From contig JAUHVL010000007.1 in assembly GCA_030425045.1 (NCBI GenBank), positions 1 through 64,000 of the forward strand: 64,000 nucleotides of DNA, written 5' to 3'. This document shows, piece after piece, positions 60,388 to 64,000 of the stretch (positions within the stretch are counted from its first letter, which is position 1; each line of letters starts with the position of its first letter). The translations under genes were made by a program, and so were the position numbers. Source of the stretch: a bacterium (GTDB lineage Bacteria; Bdellovibrionota; Bacteriovoracia; Bacteriovoracales; Bacteriovoracaceae). Under the pieces are notes generated by a model, which was not told the DNA's origin, did no database searches, and saw nothing but the letters and a program-made list of their open reading frames with translations.

Positions 60388-61412
60388 GAATGTTAATCGT
60401 CATTTTTGTTTGCTTTGTGATTATTGTTGGGAGGCATACCTATAAAGTTTATGTAGACTCTGGGGGTAATTATGAAGTTCCAAATAAAAGTCTAGGCTAT
60501 TGTAGAAGTATTACTGATATCATTGGGCCAGAGGACTTGGCGCTAGCCGGAAATCAAGTTTACATCTCTTCTAATGATAATCGTATGCTGGGTAAAAATA
60601 TTAAATACCCTAATGGAAATATCTTTTTATTGAATTTAGAAAATGGAAGAATCTCTTTAGTAGAGCATGATTACCAAGGAGAATTTCACCCTCATGGTAT
60701 TGACTACCTAGAATCTAAACTAGGGAAATTTTTATATGTGGTCAATCATAAATCAAAAGAGGATTCAATACTTATTTTTAGAGAACTTAAGGGAAAGCTG
60801 ATTCTTTATAAAGAAATTACAGATAAAGAAATTGCAAACGGAAATGATGTTGTCGCTTTTGATCTAGAAAAGTTTTATATGACACGTGATCATAAGTTTA
60901 GAAGTCATATCGGACGTTTTATTGAGAATTTTTTAAGAATAGGTTATGGCAAATTAGTTTTTTATAATAATGGCGATGTAAAAGTTGTTCGAGAGGGGAT
61001 TAAGTTCTCAAATGGCTTGGCCATCGATAAAAAGTCATACCGACTATACATGGCGGAGATGTTGGGGAAAACTGTGCATAAATTTGATATTACAAATTTG
61101 GCGAAACCAAAACATATCGGTCAGCAAAGCTTTGATGGGGCGCCAGATAATATTTATCTCGATGGAGATCATCTATACGTAGCAACTCATAATAGAGTAT
61201 TAGATTTAAAACAACATCAAGCTTCAAGTGAAAAGCTTTCACCTAGTACTATCTATCGTTGGTATGTAAATTCTGGAAGACCTGAAATGATTTACTCCAA
61301 TGATGGTACGGAGATTCCTGCGGCATCTGTCGCCATTCCGGTAAACGATAAAATAATTCTTGGAACTATTTTTGAAAAGAAGTTGTTGATCTGTGATTAT
61401 GCAAAAAATTGA
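60384..61412 (+). CDS. paraoxonase (PON)-like lactonase
   Basis: 342 residues with an N-terminal hydrophobic anchor (about 3-16) like the retained signal of PON1. It then has six-bladed-propeller motifs matching PON calcium and active sites: GPEDLA (Glu50, Asp51), FHPHGID (His dyad region), NGNDVVAF (Asn154, Asp155), MTRDHKF, FSNGLAID (Asn210) and GAPDNIYLD (Asp255, Asn256). PON enzymes hydrolyse or form lactones, including acyl-homoserine lactones. ATGA overlap with the megasynthase shows coupling. It may close or open a lactone in the product, or protect the cell from it; it faces outside the cytoplasm. Confidence 0.85.
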   Translation: MRMLIVIFVCFVIIVGRHTYKVYVDSGGNYEVPNKSLGYCRSITDIIGPEDLALAGNQVYISSNDNRMLGKNIKYPNGNIFLLNLENGRISLVEHDYQGEFHPHGIDYLESKLGKFLYVVNHKSKEDSILIFRELKGKLILYKEITDKEIANGNDVVAFDLEKFYMTRDHKFRSHIGRFIENFLRIGYGKLVFYNNGDVKVVREGIKFSNGLAIDKKSYRLYMAEMLGKTVHKFDITNLAKPKHIGQQSFDGAPDNIYLDGDHLYVATHNRVLDLKQHQASSEKLSPSTIYRWYVNSGRPEMIYSNDGTEIPAASVAIPVNDKIILGTIFEKKLLICDYAKN

Positions 61413-63666
61413 AAACCTGATTTTCAAAAAGTCTAATCTCTCATTAATCATTGGATTAATTTTATTTTTGTGTTTCTTGCCTGGAGTGATGAACGTCAAG
61501 CTAAATTTTGGTATCAGGATTTGGTTTAAACAGGGTGATGTTCTGATTGAGAAATTTGATAGATTTCAGAAAGTATTTGGAAGCGAGAATACAATTTTCT
61601 TAAGTGTTTCCCATCAGGATGAACTTTGGGAAAAAGAAAAAATTGCGAAACTTTTGTCTCTTCAAGAAAAACTTTGGGACTTACCCGATGTAAGTCGTGT
61701 TGAGTCTCTTTTTAATTACAGTATGATTAAAATGGAAGAGGATGACTTTGTTATTGAACAAGTTTTAGAAGATCCTCATGTCAACCTTGCTGAAATTAAA
61801 AAGTTAGCATTATCTAATTTAGATCTCCCAGGAATTTATATTTCAAAAGATGGATCTATGGTTAATACGATTATCCGTCTTAAGCCAAGCTATCAGGGGA
61901 ATGAAGATTATTCTCATGTGATGAAAGAATTAAAAGATCTCATCTCACCGCTTAAAGATGATGGTTTTGATTTCGCTATTATTGGAACAACTCCGGTTGT
62001 TGAAGAATTTAGAGTTTTTGGTGAAAATGATCTTGCGCTAATGATTCCAGTCCTTCTGTTACTTGTTGCGATTTCTCTTCTTGTTATTTTGAAATCAAAG
62101 CTTGGACTAGGAGCGACCTTTTCAGTCATCACCTTAAGTGTTGTTTCAACATTTGGTTTATCGGGTTACCTTGGTATTCAACTTAATAATATCAGCTCTA
62201 TGGTTCCCATGGTTATTATAGCGATTGCCTTAGCAGACTCGATTCACTTTATCTCTTCAATTCATATGAAAGGGAAAACGTTACTTGAAAATTGTCGTTA
62301 TTCGTTTCAAAAAAACTTTGCGGGAACTCTACTTACTTCGGTTACAACGACACTCGGTTTTTTAAGCTTAACGACATCAGATATCGTTCCAATCAGAGAC
62401 TTTGGTATTCTCTGTGCGTTTGGTTCTACTATTGCGTGGGTTTATTCAATACTTGTGGTGATACCACTTTATTTAAAATTTGGAGAAAACGAGAAAATGC
62501 TAGAGCATTCTATGCCTTTTCCTTCTCAAGCGATTTGTAACCTTGTTGAGTTTCACTATAAGAAAATTGTTATTGTGTTTATCTTTATTACGGGTGGCTT
62601 CTTGTGGTTGGCCTCCCATAATAAAGTTAATTCTAACCCTTTTGAGTACATTGATCCTTCTACTCAGATCTATAAAGATAATGAGCTTCTAAAAGAAAAT
62701 TTCGGAGGTCTTTCTGCATTTGAAATATTATTTGATAGCGGAAAAGTCGATGGAGTTTATAACCCAGAATTCCTTCGTAAAATGGATGAGTTTCAAGCGT
62801 GGTATTTAGATAATTATCCTGATGCTCGAATGGCCTCAATGATCAATACAATGAAATATTTGAATCAAGGTTTTAATGGCGCCAAAAAAGAAAACTTTAA
62901 ATTGCCAACGGATTCAAAAATTGCAGCTGAGCAGATGTTATATTATTCGATGGAACGTCCACCAAACTTAGATATAACGAATGTAATTGATATTAAGAAT
63001 AGATATTTACGTTCAACTCTTTTTTGGGAAATTCAAGATTCTGATCGCTATATTGGTGAAACAAGAAAAATTCAAAAGAAGATTGAAGAGCTTGGTCTCG
63101 ATGGATTAATTACAGGAAGAGAGTATCTTTATAATGGTATGAATGATTACGTTGTTGAATCATATTTTACATCTATCGCTATTACGATTTTCCTTATAAC
63201 AATCTTAATGATGTTTATCTTGAAGTCATTTACCTTGGGCTTAATATCAATGCTTCCCAACCTTGTTCCTCTCATCATTGGCGCGGGAACAATTTATCTA
63301 AGCGGCAAAAATATTGATGTGGGAATCGTGTTGGTTTCGAGTATTTGTTATGGAATTGCAATTGATGATACGATTCACTTTCTTCTCGATTATAAAAGAA
63401 AGGCCCATACGGGAGAGAAGTTAAGAGATATTTTTAAAGAAGTATTAGATGGTACCGGTACTGCTCTTACTACGACGACATTTATCATTGTTTTAAGCTT
63501 TAGCGTCTTTTGGTTTGCTCGCTTTATCCCCAACTATAATTTTGGTGTTTTTAGTAGTTTGATCTTAACAATTGCACTGCTAACAGATTTTCTTTTATTA
63601 CCCAGTCTTTTGTATCTCTTGAAATTGAAAAAAGTTGCGGATGAAAGTAGAGACGCTGCCAGATAA
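61393..63666 (+). CDS. RND-superfamily transporter (MMPL/HpnN-like)
   Basis: 757 residues with the duplicated RND layout: helix 1 at about 16-35, a large extracytoplasmic loop, helices 2-6 (about 215-365), helix 7 near 390, a second loop, and helices 8-12 (about 590-745). Repeated motifs IAIALADSIHFISS and CYGIAIDDTIHFLLDY carry the Asp residues of the proton relay. Such single-subunit RND pumps export lipids and lipopeptides (MmpL, HpnN). It overlaps the PON gene, so it is the last cistron and the likely exporter of the product. The start is GTG at 61393 or ATG at 61399. Confidence 0.93.
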   Translation: MIMQKIENLIFKKSNLSLIIGLILFLCFLPGVMNVKLNFGIRIWFKQGDVLIEKFDRFQKVFGSENTIFLSVSHQDELWEKEKIAKLLSLQEKLWDLPDVSRVESLFNYSMIKMEEDDFVIEQVLEDPHVNLAEIKKLALSNLDLPGIYISKDGSMVNTIIRLKPSYQGNEDYSHVMKELKDLISPLKDDGFDFAIIGTTPVVEEFRVFGENDLALMIPVLLLLVAISLLVILKSKLGLGATFSVITLSVVSTFGLSGYLGIQLNNISSMVPMVIIAIALADSIHFISSIHMKGKTLLENCRYSFQKNFAGTLLTSVTTTLGFLSLTTSDIVPIRDFGILCAFGSTIAWVYSILVVIPLYLKFGENEKMLEHSMPFPSQAICNLVEFHYKKIVIVFIFITGGFLWLASHNKVNSNPFEYIDPSTQIYKDNELLKENFGGLSAFEILFDSGKVDGVYNPEFLRKMDEFQAWYLDNYPDARMASMINTMKYLNQGFNGAKKENFKLPTDSKIAAEQMLYYSMERPPNLDITNVIDIKNRYLRSTLFWEIQDSDRYIGETRKIQKKIEELGLDGLITGREYLYNGMNDYVVESYFTSIAITIFLITILMMFILKSFTLGLISMLPNLVPLIIGAGTIYLSGKNIDVGIVLVSSICYGIAIDDTIHFLLDYKRKAHTGEKLRDIFKEVLDGTGTALTTTTFIIVLSFSVFWFARFIPNYNFGVFSSLILTIALLTDFLLLPSLLYLLKLKKVADESRDAAR

Positions 63667-63680
63667 GGCAGCGTGGTTTT
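63653..63680. terminator. terminator closing the biosynthetic operon
   Basis: ACGCTGCC (63653-63660), loop AGATAA containing the stop, GGCAGCGT (63667-63674), then GGTTTT. It ends the rightward operon and sits between convergent genes. Confidence 0.8.
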
Positions 63681-63682
63681 AA

Positions 63683-63955
63683 TTAGTTTCTTCGAGGCCC
63701 TCTGTTTTCTCTTTCTCTAGCGATTGAAACTCTAAGTCCTCTTCCGCCAAAGTCTTGACCATCAAGTCCATCAATACAGCTTTTTGCTTCTTCAGCTGTT
63801 TCCATTTCGACAAACCCGAAACCTTTACTTCTTCCCGTCTCAAAATCTGTAATTACTTTACATGATTTTACTGTTCCAAATTCTGCAAACCTATCTTGTA
63901 ATTCTTCGTTTGATACTTGGTAGGGAAGGTTTCCTACATACAATCTGCTACTCAT
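63683..63955 (-). CDS. RRM-type RNA-binding protein
   Basis: 90 residues consisting of one RNA-recognition motif: RNP2 LYVGNL near the start, RNP1 KGFGFVEM in the middle, and a short basic tail REAR-like ending ENRGPRRN. Such single-RRM proteins occur in cyanobacteria and many deltaproteobacterial-type genomes and often respond to cold. AGGAGAAAAAAG precedes the ATG. Confidence 0.95.
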   Translation of the reverse strand: MSSRLYVGNLPYQVSNEELQDRFAEFGTVKSCKVITDFETGRSKGFGFVEMETAEEAKSCIDGLDGQDFGGRGLRVSIARERENRGPRRN

Positions 63956-64000
63956 CTTTTTTCTCCTGAGCCTATTAAAACAACCCTTAGGGCTAATAAC

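Noticed and set aside
50057-63666. Calling the cluster a lipopeptide (iturin-type) pathway
   Set aside because: No adenylation or peptidyl-carrier module is present in the window, so a peptide product cannot be supported.
1-64000. tRNA, rRNA, tmRNA, CRISPR array, IS element or prophage
   Set aside because: No TTCGANNC arm with matching cloverleaf, no regular short repeats with spacers and no transposase or phage protein was seen; a tRNAscan and Infernal run would be needed to exclude them fully.

Overview
ORGANISM. The window is A+T-rich, densely coded bacterial DNA with no rRNA, tRNA, IS element or prophage that I could recognise. Several traits point to the Bdellovibrionota, most likely the Bacteriovorax/Halobacteriovorax side: a 61-residue histone-fold protein resembling the Bdellovibrio histone, many small Cys-rich exported proteins and lipoproteins, PilZ proteins with intact c-di-GMP motifs, secreted papain-like and clan-CD-like proteins, and a TadE/G-type protein. 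This assignment is inference; no marker gene for phylogeny was tested. LAYOUT 1-9.7 kb. A partial TadE/G-like gene runs off the left edge. Next come a structured leader with mutually exclusive hairpins ahead of a zinc-ribbon membrane protein, ssb, an OafA-like acyltransferase with SGNH domain, a NarL-type two-component pair, a DUF2288 protein, the histone, a coupled msrB-Nudix pair and a small secreted protein. LAYOUT 9.7-30.8 kb. A tesA-ybbA-ybbP operon is followed by an AlkB-like dioxygenase, small exported proteins, DUF309 and DUF2237 proteins, an APC permease fused to UspA domains, a cytosolic BtuF-like protein overlapping trmO, an acetyl-CoA hydrolase/transferase-family protein, a lipoprotein cytochrome c, a YbdL-like aminotransferase, gdhA (with a perfect 25-bp-arm palindrome in its upstream gap), an M3 oligoendopeptidase and a C1 peptidase. 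LAYOUT 30.8-50 kb. A 54-residue small ORF lies next to a cluster of TTACGC motifs. Then follow an aldolase/SDR fusion, a PilZ gene whose start codon sits in a hairpin, and a MerR-B12 (CarH/LitR-like) regulator divergent from a TIGR01777 oxidoreductase and a DUF523/DUF1722 gene with a broken start. After these come a REC-radical SAM pair, a secreted clan-CD-like protein, a second PilZ protein, a PP2C phosphatase fused to a cyclic-nucleotide-binding domain, and a DUF1854-ABC exporter pair. LAYOUT 50-63.7 kb. A compact biosynthetic cluster is the most distinctive part of the window. Leftward it encodes a type II thioesterase, an acyl-AMP ligase and an SDR. Rightward it encodes a four-helix membrane protein, a haem-oxygenase-like diiron protein, a 1995-residue ACP-KS-AT-ACP-aminotransferase-condensation megasynthase, a paraoxonase-like lactonase and an RND/MMPL-type transporter. 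The megasynthase order equals the front half of the iturin/mycosubtilin synthetase MycA, but with the acyl ligase split off and no adenylation domain after the condensation domain. The simplest reading is that a ligase-activated acid is extended once with malonate, aminated at the beta carbon, joined by the terminal C domain to an unknown acceptor, modified and exported. An RRM protein closes the window.
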